NCBI GenBank assembly: GCA_021401465.1
Contig: JADDMT010000236.1
Location: forward strand, 1-20,594
From: Teratosphaeria epicoccoides
Taxonomy: Eukaryota > Ascomycota > Dothideomycetes > Mycosphaerellales > Teratosphaeriaceae
Direction: 5' to 3'
Length of the DNA stretch: 20,594 nucleotides
Shown: positions 1-8,256 of the stretch, in pieces
How positions within the stretch are numbered: the stretch's first letter is position 1
Layout of the letters: the number at the start of each line of letters is the position of its first letter
Notes under the pieces: model-generated
Seen by the model: the letters and a program-made list of their open reading frames with translations, nothing else
Told to the model about the DNA's origin: nothing
Databases searched by the model: none
Position numbers and translations under genes: made by a program

Positions 1-150
1 AGTTAGGAGCTTCGTGCTTAATCTTAATTCAATCCTCTCTTGCTTAGAGGAGAGTCAGTTACAAGGTTAACTGCCATTGTCGATATTCTTCACAGCTCCC
101 GAGTCTAACACCTGGTCACCTTCCTGCCATCGGCACCTACCCTTATGACA
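1..150. other. Flanking DNA with a weaker mutation signature
   Basis: No gene is supported here. The stretch lies outside the inverted duplication, whose left arm begins at 151. It contains no CTAG tetramer and keeps many CpA and TpG dinucleotides, unlike the CTAG-rich DNA to its right. A small stem (CCTCT paired with AGAGG, about 35-51) is present. It may be host DNA next to the element, but 150 bases are too few to be sure. Confidence 0.4.
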
Positions 151-273
151 TCTATTAATGCAGAAGAAGGAGGGGACGCGATGTTTACAGTATCTTGCGA
201 CGCGCGAGCGTCATGTAAATTCAGCTACCCCTGAAATTGCGCTTCCCTATTAGCCGGCGGTACTTTTAGCTTG

Positions 274-302
274 CTAGCGGTATGCTATTAAAATACCGCT
301 AG
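274..302. repeat. Hairpin near the outer arm edge (left copy)
   Basis: CTAGCGGTAT and ATACCGCTAG form a stem of about 10 bp around an AT-rich loop. The right-arm copy is at 17328-17356. The hairpin coincides with the 3' end of the unrecognised gene on the minus strand, so it could act as a 3' end signal, or it could belong to the same palindrome family as the 17-mers elsewhere in the window. Confidence 0.7.
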
Positions 303-936
303 TAGAACTAGCCTCGGTTAGCATTAATTCTTTAATGATAGCTAGTATAGGTACTACGAAACATCCGCGCTATATAGCACGTCCGCCTGTACGACACAGC
401 CTAACGGATGTAGTTGCTCTGCAGTAGATCCTACGTATACAGTAGTAAGATTCGTTCTACATGCGAGAGAATATCCTGTACGTATTATTCTAAAGGCCTT
501 CGAGCCACGTTTAAACTATAACAGCCATACTACCTTCATGTTAACCCTAGGTAATTGCTAACTTCTAGACTGTCCGCTGCCGATAGTTTGACAATATCTT
601 GTATAGTAGATGCCGAAAACTGACCTCCCCTGCTCGTGTCTATAACGCCTCTGCTGTCGCCAGGAATTTAAGTTGTAATTCCCTGCTACTACTAAAGAAG
701 GCGCTCGTTTCCTAGAACATGTACACCTTCGCTGCTATTGACCGCGCAATTCGGCCAAGTAGGCTAAGCTGCTCCATCCGTTCTTCTAACGTAGCGTACA
801 GGCGTAGGTAATCGTCGTGTCAAAGTGCAAGGCCTGCTTCGATTATGCCTATGCTCTGCTGTCGCGGCGCCTTAGGTTTGTAAATCGTGCCGCGCTAGGT
901 CTTAGAGGTTCTTGTCGAGGAAACACGCATACTCAT
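274..936 (-). pseudogene. Unrecognised conserved-looking protein, mutated (left copy)
   Basis: Read on the minus strand from ATG at 934-936, one frame stays coherent for about 220 codons, with TAG/TAA stops scattered through it. The N-terminus is basic (Arg/Lys/Ser/Thr-rich, with a YKPKAPRQQ stretch at about residues 19-27). It is followed by a mostly helical, Leu/Glu/Arg-rich region containing IIEAGLALW and LEERMEQL. I do not recognise the family. I chose this start because the coherent frame begins there; the end is the TAG in the hairpin at 274-276, which could itself be a mutation product. The gene diverges from the SNF2-like fragment just beyond 936. The right copy is at 16694-17356, and the two copies differ in which Gln, Trp or Arg codons have become stops. 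DNA-binding or coiled-coil roles are possible but unproven. Confidence 0.55.
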
Positions 937-946
937 CGTTCGGACT

Positions 947-1774
947 GTGCCTATATCGTGTCTGTTTAAATTACAGATATCAGGATTGCTTGAAACACGC
1001 GTTGTTTATACTCGTTAGTCTCTTGGCTAACTTCAGATAAAAGATGTAGCGGACCCTTCCGCGCTTTTCGCACTTTATCACTATAGCCGTAGCCGTCGTA
1101 TATGCGACGCCGCATTGTCTATCTTCTAGTCCGCTACGACACTATCTGTAGCAGGCATGATCTAGACGCTAGGGTCCTAATAATTGTGGCACTTAAGACA
1201 CGCATATAGGAACAGGATACTCGAGCCTATGCCTAGAAGGCAACCGTTTCCTTGCCTAACATGTACTGACTTTAACTAGTATCTCTAGTAGGTAGTAGAG
1301 AACGGTCACATCCTAGACAGATTTAACAAGATAGATAGGTTCATCGGGCTAGATTACAGGTCGAAAGATAAGGCCATGATTGTAGGGGACTTCGTGACTA
1401 CTAATCCCATTGTTAAAGGCTACTAAGACGACCCTTAGTTGCTTATATCGACCGTGAACAAAATTGAGAGTAGCGTAACTCTTGTACCTGCCGACGCTAT
1501 CACGATACTAGATGACAACTTAAAACAGTAGTCGACTAGGCAAGCCTATAGTAGGGTTAGTCACACTAGATTAATGCAGTTAGCGCGATTAACAGAGGCA
1601 ATGAGATTTTACTAGGTTGCGCCATAGAGCTAATTCGGAGAGTAGACCATAAACTGTTAGCAGACTAGTGACGACTTCATTAATACCATGCGCGATGATC
1701 AGGGCGAGTAGAGAGGCATAGGATCGTACAGGCTGCGCAGGCTAGCGTAAGATGACAGATTGACTAGGGTTTGA
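947..1774 (+). pseudogene. SNF2-type helicase, C-terminal fragment (left copy)
   Basis: One frame runs without frameshift for about 276 codons, interrupted by roughly 20 TAG/TAA codons, and ends at TGA 1772-1774. The best diagnostic part is around 1435-1570. It reads as a helicase C-terminal lobe: a 'LLISTVNKIESSVTLVPA' strand-loop, then AITILD, then a QAYSRV segment where SNF2 proteins have Q-A-x-x-R-x-x-R-x-G-Q. The final Arg-Ile-Gly-Gln part is degraded. Upstream lies a Cys pair (CLTC, about 1253). The N-terminal ATPase lobe (Walker A, DEAH box) is absent: the DNA immediately upstream is the divergent unknown gene. This is therefore a 5'-truncated piece, or the N-terminal half lies elsewhere. 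SNF2 proteins remodel chromatin with ATP; this copy cannot be functional. The start is arbitrary within the coherent frame. Confidence 0.55.
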
Positions 1775-1919
1775 CTACAATCTTGTGATAGAGTAATGCT
1801 AGTAGTCGTGCGCGAGCAGTATCGTTTCAGATAGCGACTACACAAGCACCTCATCTAATAGAGTATATGCATAACACTAATCATCTCGTCCGTTCGAATG
1901 TACTCGACGACTACTAAAT

Positions 1920-1936
1920 GCTAGTAGTATACTAGC
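1920..1936. repeat. 17-nt palindrome, copy 1
   Basis: GCTAGTAGTATACTAGC is a near-perfect palindrome (GCTAGTA and TACTAGC around GTA). The mirror copy in the right arm is at 15694-15710. Confidence 0.85.
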
Positions 1937-2021
1937 AGTACGTCTACTACTACTACGTTAAGGTCCGACCTATAGATCGCTACCACACGTTTTAAACCCT
2001 TACAATCGATAGACAACGACT

Positions 2022-2038
2022 GCTAGTAGTATACTAGC
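2022..2038. repeat. 17-nt palindrome, copy 2
   Basis: The sequence is identical to copy 1, 102 bp downstream. The mirror copy is at 15592-15608. Confidence 0.85.
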
Positions 2039-2220
2039 GGCACTCCTACTATGTCTACGCCACACATCTAAGCCGCTAGTAATAGAGGGTATGACTCTGT
2101 GCATATGAATACTATACACTTTAGATTTATATATGAAACTACTTGAAATTCGGGATTCCCGGCCAAAATAGCGCTCGTACTGCCTACGATCGACAGAATG
2201 AGTTAGCTAATATAACTGCC

Positions 2221-2237
2221 GCTAGTATACTCCCGGC
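2221..2237. repeat. 17-nt palindrome, diverged copy 3
   Basis: This reads GCTAGTATACTCCCGGC. The right-arm counterpart at 15393-15409 reads, on this strand, GCTAGTATACTCCTAGC. One half-site is CCGG here and CTAG there, which suggests that the original palindromes were CCGG/CTGG-type and were converted to CTAG by mutation. Confidence 0.75.
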
Positions 2238-2305
2238 ACATCCATTTTCGTCTACTCTAGGCCCTCCTTTACTACTACACTCTAATAACACTCGATTCTT
2301 CTATT

Positions 2306-2327
2306 AACCTAAACACTAACCCTAACC
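2306..2327. repeat. Short telomere-like CCTAA tract
   Basis: Degenerate CCTAA/CCCTAA units occur next to each other (AACCTAAACACTAACCCTAA). The mirror copy is at about 15303-15324. It is too short to be a telomere and is probably incidental or a subterminal motif. Confidence 0.4.
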
Positions 2328-2468
2328 ACGCATAGCTAGCTAACAGGATGAACCGTCCGAGCGGAAATCAGCTACCCGCGCGGCACGCGCACCTTTCTAG
2401 GGGTCGGGTGTTTATAGTGATTAACGTGTCTATGAGCGCTATAGCCTTTATAACACACTACGTCGACG

Positions 2469-5400
2469 ATGGCTTCACAGCGCATACTGTACTACATAGG
2501 CTACGGCAAGGCATTAAAAGGTCATAGTAGTCATGCCTGGCATGTTCCTACCTACATGGCGGCGAAGTTTCAGCACTTCATTAATCAGGGCACTATGGAT
2601 CTTAGACCTAACGAGAAATACGCGTCAGATTTAAACATCTCCTTAGACTCGAACGACAGAGTCAAAACTCAATTAGCAGACGATGTCCTCGCCTACAAGG
2701 AGGGGGCATTAGTCGACGATGCTACGGGAGTAGATAGGCAGTATGTTGCAAACGAGGAACTAGTCACAGTCGTCGAGCCTGTGTTCAATGAGGCTTACAT
2801 GCAAGAGAAAGAGATGGCAGCGACAGCTAGGGCAATCGACAATGACAGTAGTAACATTAACGCGCTTAGTCTCTACGACAACCTAGTAGCATTCACAAGA
2901 GACGCCACATCTCTAGATAGACGGTATGGAGACACGAATAGCAGCTAAACGGGTAGGCTACATGGCGTCACAAGCGAGCACAGCTCGGCTTTAATCTATA
3001 TGCGCGCTAGTAGGCTGTCGTCTGCTAGGTACGAGTAACTATACAAGCGGACACCTTTCAGCGTAGGTAGTCTCACGGCGGGCAGGCTAATCAAAGTGTA
3101 TGTTAAGCCGCAATCCTACCGAGTTAGTAATAACCTTGACTAGGTCTAACGAACAGACAGATGAGGAACTTAACGAATAGGGCCATGCCTTCTTCTAAAG
3201 TAATGCAGATGTAGCATTCGCATACTAGCTCTTACACGAAGGCATTTCGAGCAACGCCATCGATCGGTTATTCAAGAATCCCCGGCTGCAGAAGATCCAC
3301 GAACTGCTTAGCTTTCGGTCAGGCGTGGAGCTTAAGGACAAGATCCGAGAAGTGAGTGCCCGCTAACTACTATTCATTGCAAATTAGAGTATTACGAACA
3401 TCGAATTAGAATCTCCACAGTCGACCTCTAGTGTCAAGACAGTGCCTCTAAGGCACTAGAAAGTCGAAGACGTTGTGCGCTTTCTCATAGGGCACAAGGG
3501 TTTCAGGAATGATCTCGTGTACGCGCCTTATCGCCTCGAGACTCTAGATGACCCGCCTAGGCGGATCTATTAGGACATGGCCTCTGCAGACTAGTAGTAG
3601 GACAAACAGAAAGAGCTTAGAATAGACGGAGCGACAATTATGCCACTAATTCTTGCTAGTGACAAGACACAGGTTACTAATCATCAAGGTGACCTGATCG
3701 CATGGCCGGTGTACTTGACAATTAGCAACCTGCCTAGATTAGTTCGTAACTCTAACTATCGACTAGGCAGCGTGCTCCTAGCGATGCTACTAGTAGTCAA
3801 AGGCGGGAAAGGAAGCATCAGGGACGAGCTATACCATCGCTACATGAAGACAATGTTCGACCCTATTGCTAAGCTCGCCGTAGGCGAGGGCCTCGACATC
3901 TTGTATGCGGATAGCGAGACACGGCGATGTTTCCTAAATATCGCAGTATACGCGAGCGACTACTAAGAACAGGTGATAATCACAGGCGTAAAGAACAACC
4001 GCTACTACACGATATGTATAATCGATCTAGAAAAACGCGAAGACCTCGAAGCGGTTACGCTATGGCGGATATATAAGGACACGCAAATACAAATCATGCT
4101 CTAGCGAGCGGCGAAGAAGGACTAGGGCAGCCACGTGCACGACCTGCTAAACTTCGCATTCGGGCACCCTAGCCTAAATATCCACAAGACGCTAATGGTA
4201 GACGTGCTCTACTAACTCTTTAAGGGCGTATTAATGTACGTCATGGATTAGACGCGAGATTTGCTTAAGAGTCGACTACCTCTGTCTTCGAAGCAAGCTA
4301 GAGCGGCACTCCTACAAGCCGAGGGCTAGCATAAAGCGGCAAGAAAGAGTAACAAAGGCAAGACTATCGTAGATCATTAACTAGATGTCATTATCGACTA
4401 TCGCTTCGCGGCAGTGCCTGCATTCAGGAACCTCTAGGTGTTTAGCCAGATGTCCGCAGTAAGCTAATAGACAGGCTAGGAGTAGAAGAGTGTACTACGA
4501 CAGTTGCTCCTAGTCTTCGTGCTACTGTTAGAAGAGGCCGAGGCACATGGCGCTATCTAGTTCTTGCAGGCAATAGTAGACTTCTCTTAGTTAGCGCAAT
4601 ATCCTTCACATGATAGCGAAACGCTCCGGTTCATAGTCCTCGCCCTGTTCCGATGCAACTAGTATAAAGAAGAGTTCAGGGAGTACCGCATAAGCAAAGG
4701 AGAGCTAAGAAAGAAGAAAGCGCAGACAGAGCGAGCGGAGGAGCCTAAGACAGTAGCTAATGTGTGTGAACCGCAAGGGCACTTCAATTTTCCTAAGTTT
4801 CATGCCCTTACACACTACGTAGACATGATACGGCTCTTTAGTAACGCGCTAGACCTCGATACTAGCTACTTCGAACACAAGCATGTCGAATACGTCAAGA
4901 AGCTATTCAAATTGACTAACAAGAAGAACGGATAGGAGGACCAAATTATGGAGCACTTCTAGCGAAAGATTACTATGCTCACATTCTTTGATACTAGCCT
5001 AACGTTCTGGCAGCAGACTAAGGCCGAACGTCGAGAGGCTCGGGAGCGCGAAGTGCCTTAACCGACAGAGCAGAAGGATGTCGAAGCCTTCCTTAGCTGG
5101 CGAAGGCCAAGATCTAGCTAATTGTTACTAGGTAGAGACATATAGAGGACAGTTAGTAATGTAGTAGCACACATAGGGCTAGAGGTAGGGCCTTACTTCC
5201 GTCATGCTACTACAGTGTTTGTCAGAGAGTGCTAGGCGTCATCTAATATAACATCGACGTCGAATACAATGCGTCTTGATCCTAACAGGATTAAGGGAAG
5301 ACCGGATTAGGTCGACGATTTAGATGTATCTTTCCATGCTAGTGTATAGTGCTAGAAGATGCATCATAAGGATCCCGACGATCTATCTGTAACTAAGCCG

Positions 5401-6096
5401 GATGTCGTTAGATGTACCCCGAACTAGCAAGGAATCTAGGACAATCGCCGTAACGACTAGCTCTAGGTCTAGGAGTACGAAGTGCCGCTAGTTACGGACG
5501 AGACTGCTAGCGTTAATAGACAAATCGACCTAGTCGTTGCCTTCGAGGGCCGGCTACCTGCTTGCCTGTTGTATGTCGTAACCTTCTAAGACAAGAAATC
5601 GCGCGTCATAGTAGACAGCTACAACTACATAATACTAGCACATAATAAACGTCCGACCTACACAGGTGTGTTCGTAGACCTGTTCCGGCCGAAAGATCCG
5701 GCTAGAAGAGCAGACGATGTTCATGGCATGACAGTAATCATAGCGATACGTTCCGGCCTACAGGAAGGTACTCTGTAAGGTCGCTGCATCTACAGGCTTA
5801 CTAGCGTCTACTATAGTATCTACGTTGTGCCGACAGACGAATATGACACCTCTAGCCAATGTGACATGTACATTAACAACACTGCCGACTTTGAGACCTA
5901 CAACTTTATATACAATGCGGACTAGGAGGAACAAGAGTCTAGGGTAGCAACTAAACACAAGCTACATCGCCTGAATACAGCTAAGGAGCGCAATATTGCG
6001 GCTACTAGCAAGGAAGGGCCGCTATCGCTCAAGCGTGGCGTCGCTAGTAGCTCTACTTAGGACTAATCGAGGAGAAACAAACGTAAACGATCGTGA
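2469..6096 (+). pseudogene. Plavaka-type (CMC superfamily) transposase, mutated (left copy)
   Basis: The coding frame starts at ATG 2469, shifts once between about 3100 and 3160, then stays in one frame to TGA 6094-6096, about 1,200 codons in all. Family landmarks: a tri-Trp-type segment turned into three consecutive TAG codons just before ELRIDGATIM; LASDKTQVTNHQGDLIAWPV (about 3652-3711); MVDVLYQLFKGVLMYVM (about 4195-4245, with one Gln now TAA); FNFPKFHALTHYVDMIRLF (about 4783-4839); and FEHKHVEYVKKLFKLTNKK. Candidate acidic catalytic residues are Asp at 3661, Asp at 4201 and Glu at 4873. The C-terminus is basic (RRNKRKR), like a nuclear signal. The frame change near 3150 could be an intron ending at AG 3160, with CTAAC at 3146-3150, or an indel. 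Many Gln/Trp (some Arg) codons are TAG or TAA, and none of those I read in 3160-5100 is TGA. Not functional. Family confidence is high. Confidence 0.85.
3098..3160 (+). other. Candidate intron in the transposase
   Basis: GTATGT at 3098 (an alternative donor is GTAGTC at 3067), CTAAC at 3146-3150 and AG at 3159-3160 give a fungal-style intron at the point where the reading frame changes. The GTATGT donor does not give the right phase and the GTAGTC donor does, so a simple indel remains possible. Confidence 0.3.
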
Positions 6097-6532
6097 CATG
6101 CGTAACGAATGCTGTACTAGTAAGCTTGATGAAGGTAGCACGCCGCAAGGAGAGCTCCTAGCACGCAGTTCTTCTAGCTAGCGCTAGTAGACTTGACGAC
6201 TTGGCTACTTAGCTGACCTATGCCGTAGTTGAACATGATGCTAATTAGGGTAGGCGACATAATGACTCCTTCGTAGATCTTGTTACGAAGCTCGGCTAGG
6301 AGCTAGAAACATAACTAGTTAGCATATGTATGTATGATTAGTCAGAATCGCGGCTACTAACCTTGAGAAAGGGAAACTCGTGTTTAGCGATGACAGCTAC
6401 GAGCTTCTTTTCAACAGCAGGCACGTCGCCAAGAGGTAGATGCTTAGTAAGTTCTCAAGAAAGTCATGAATTGCCGCCTACTACGGCTAGAAGCAGGTCT
6501 TCTACCTACGTGCATAACTACTTATTAGTCAT
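6097..6532. other. Stretch of undecided coding status (shared by both arms)
   Basis: This lies between the transposase and the methyltransferase. Plus-strand frames read coherently in two pieces (about 6190-6360 and 6365-6532), each with TAG/TAA codons. A minus-strand frame over 6532-6200 also reads plausibly. CTAG-rich mutated DNA opens frames on both strands, so I cannot choose. A TACTAAC followed by AG (6355-6367) could be an intron remnant. The long stop-free frames 5996-6181 and 6363-6545 are best treated as shadows. Confidence 0.3.
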
Positions 6533-7772
6533 GCTGCAGGATTAGTAGTCAGTGCCACTAGCCGAAAGTCTCTCATCGCATGCACATCTCTCTGCTAGCT
6601 AGCGTCTAGGCAGCTAGCTAGCTCATCTACCTCGCATATTTACTGCCCTTTCTGTAGAGCCTTCGCTACCTGTCGTTCTAGCGCACGTCTCTCTATACGC
6701 GACAATTCCCGTTTGACTTGATTAAGAGATATTGTAACCATGGGCTTAATGAGGAGAGTGTATGAGAGCTCGACCCGGAAACCCCTCTGCCTAGGAGTAG
6801 TACTACCGATCTTGCCATTAAGCCATTCACGCCGCGCCATGTCAACTTTGACCTCTAACGCCGCGGTTAGATGGCTGACACGGGTTCTTGCTCGCTCGAC
6901 GAATAAGCCGTAGAGAGCAGTTAACTGATCCGTCGGGTAGTAGGTCAGAAAGTCTGCGTAGAGGGACACCTTACTTACTACACTAGGCTTAGCGAAGAAA
7001 GCAAGCATAGATCTCCGCGCCCTCGCTAATTCGTCCTAGCTAGCGATCATGGTGTACTGCGTGATTAGACGGTTAAAGCCAGGACTTAGTAGGGCGAGGT
7101 GCTAAACATTCTGAATGCGTAATAGTAACAAGGCCTAGTCTCTTATAGTGTACTCTCGATAGGCTATAGAAGTAGCCTCGCTTAGTCGGTGCAAGAGTAG
7201 CTGCTAGCTAGGAGCAGGCTCCTTCTAATCCAAGATCAGCTAGCCGTTGTCACTAACTAGCTCGCGTAGCTAGCGGATTAGCCCCGAATAGACCTGTGGC
7301 TCGAACATCTCTAGCACGCCCTTTGCAAATACTATCTAAAAGCTGTTAGGGCATCTAGCAGCCTACTTGATGCTAGCTGTGGGGGTACGACCGAGCCTCG
7401 CCTAGATGAAGCGCTACGAGTCTACGCTTCCCTAGTAGTCCCGCATAGTACTAAAGATTAGTTAGTAACAGTATTGCCTCTAAGGCCTAGCTACAACACA
7501 TACTACTAGCTCTTATCTAGCATCTTAGCACAGAAGTCTAGGAAGTATACACTATCTAGCGTAGCTAGCTTTGTACTCACTAGGAGCCTAATCAGGCTAC
7601 CGCTGCATGCGACGTCGAGTACCTTGTGCCTAGCTCGATGCTCTACCTAAGGGGCGTAGTTAACGAGATCCTCGTAGGCATCGAAGTCCGGATATGCCTT
7701 CTGTAGCGCGACGGCGGCTTCTAATGCCTAGACGGTATCGCGGACGTAGTCGGCCGCGAACTTGGCGTGCTT
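6533..7772. other. Segment present only in the left arm (about 1.24 kb)
   Basis: Left-arm bases between ATTAGTCAT (ending 6532) and AGAACCTA (from 7773) have no counterpart in the right arm, where the two flanks are joined at about 11098. The segment has no terminal repeats or target duplication, and it contains most of a gene (the methyltransferase) whose start lies outside it. It is therefore better explained as a deletion from the right arm than as an insertion into the left. Confidence 0.8.
6593..6622. repeat. Short GCTA-rich simple repeat
   Basis: Two runs of GCTAGCTAG separated by CGTCTAGGCA lie just beyond the 3' end of the methyltransferase frame. They occur only in the left arm. They are probably a by-product of conversion of CCGG/CTGG to CTAG. 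Confidence 0.5.
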
Positions 7773-7823
7773 AGAACCTACACTAATCGCTAGCTCTAGG
7801 TCTAGGGTCGGATTTGTCAACAT
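6640..7823 (-). pseudogene. Class I SAM-dependent methyltransferase, mutated (left copy, near complete)
   Basis: Read from ATG 7821-7823 on the minus strand to TAA at 6640-6642, this gives about 394 codons with one frame change between about 7300 and 7420. The N-terminal part leads into HKVLDVACSGSLIRLL, a degraded motif I (hhDhxCGxG, with Gly lost), followed by VYFLDFCAKMLDKSQQY, matching the post-I acidic segment. In the second frame, VFAKGVLEMFEPQVY and LRELVSDNGQLIL match the usual motif IV-VI region. The last 122 codons (7008-6640) have no stop and are Arg/Lys-rich and helical. The fold is clear, but the substrate (small molecule, protein or nucleic acid) is not. It faces away from the reading frame at 8257 across a hairpin-rich block. 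In the right arm only about 17 codons remain. Confidence 0.65.
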
Positions 7824-7970
7824 AGTAGGTTTAGATTCTACTAGCGCGTCAGTTTATAGTCTCGTCATACAAGCATATAATGCTTACATACCGTGGTGTT
7901 ATCGGTGTGCTAGTATCTGTATAGATGCTAAAGAAGAAGCCGAGTACTAGATAAGGTAGTTGTTTAAACG

Positions 7971-7999
7971 AAAGAAGTTTAGAGTACCGAGCTTCTTTT
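7971..7999. repeat. AAAGAAG/CTTCTTT hairpin
   Basis: A 7-bp perfect stem (AAAGAAG and CTTCTTT) with a loop of about 15 nt lies upstream of the methyltransferase start. It is conserved in the right arm at about 10870-10905. It is a possible terminator-like or protein-binding hairpin; its function is unknown. Confidence 0.5.
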
Positions 8000-8076
8000 G
8001 TATTTTAGTAGCTATGGGTTATATATGCTCTACATAGTCGCTAACCGCACACGTTACATTGTCACATCATTAGCTT

Positions 8077-8158
8077 CTGCCTGAAAAATGACCAGAAATG
8101 GAAGGCACATGACGCTACTGCCTGAAAAATGGTCAGAAACGGAAGGCACGCGACGCTG
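8077..8158. repeat. Two tandem 41-bp hairpin units
   Basis: Two adjacent copies each open with TGCCTGAAAAATG (8078, 8119) and close with GGAAGGCA (8107, 8147) and GACGCT. TGCCT and AGGCA at the two ends of each unit can pair. The copies differ at four or five positions, mostly transitions (for example GACC/GGTC). The right arm keeps both units at about 10715-10797; there one TGCCT has become TACCT on the corresponding strand. Confidence 0.75.
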
Positions 8159-8186
8159 TCACAGATTCGGTTGAATATTACACACT

Positions 8187-8251
8187 ACTGCCTAGGCACA
8201 TGACTGAATGAAGAAGGCACGATATCAGGCGATTCTGCCTCGAAAGGCAGT
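8187..8251. repeat. Further TGCCT/AGGCA palindromes
   Basis: TGCCTAGGCA (8189-8198) is a perfect 10-bp palindrome. It is followed by AAGGCA at 8214-8219 and by CTGCCTCGAAAGGCAG (8235-8250), a hairpin with a short loop. The right-arm version of the last one is the perfect palindrome CTGCCTTTTAAGGCAG. The array ends just before the ATG at 8257. Confidence 0.75.
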
Positions 8252-8256
8252 AAAAA

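Larger units (their letters stand above)
1775..2468. other. Palindrome-rich non-coding block (left copy)
   Basis: I see no convincing gene between the SNF2-like fragment and the transposase. The block contains three copies of the 17-nt palindrome (1920, 2022, 2221), TAG/CTA-rich simple sequence around them, and a telomere-like CCTAA tract at 2306-2327. It is the likely 5' subterminal and promoter region of the Plavaka gene. CMC/CACTA elements are known for repeated subterminal motifs, and that is the basis of this reading. Confidence 0.45.
7824..8256. other. Hairpin-rich block between methyltransferase and the 8257 frame
   Basis: This is a non-coding stretch conserved in both arms and placed between divergent reading frames, so it may be a shared promoter region. 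It contains an AAAGAAG/CTTCTTT hairpin at 7971-7999 and the TGCCT/AGGCA array at 8078-8249. A minus-strand frame runs through part of it, but it crosses a 41-bp tandem repeat whose length is not a multiple of three, which speaks against coding there. Confidence 0.5.

Noticed and set aside
1920..2038. CRISPR-like array from the repeated 17-mer
   Set aside because: Only two close copies, palindromic, with no regular spacers and a clear eukaryotic context.
2306..2327. True telomere or internal telomere fusion
   Set aside because: Only a few degenerate CCTAA units, far too short, with coding-type DNA on both sides.
2469..6096. Alternative genetic code with TAG/TAA read as Gln
   Set aside because: TAG appears at Gln, Trp and Arg positions, ordinary CAG, CAA, TGG and CGG codons persist beside it, and the two arms differ at the same codon (CGG versus TAG). 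Mutation explains this; reassignment does not.
5758..6181. Stop-free frames 5758-5958 (minus) and 5996-6181 (plus)
   Set aside because: Both overlap the transposase C-terminal region in other frames; the transposase frame is the one with family motifs.
6363..6545. Stop-free 60-codon plus frame as a gene
   Set aside because: Ser/Arg-rich composition without motifs, while another plus frame and a minus frame over the same bases look at least as protein-like. Left as undecided.
6533..7772. Transposon insertion in the left arm
   Set aside because: No terminal inverted repeats or target duplication, and the segment begins inside a gene that is complete only in the left arm. A deletion in the right arm is simpler.
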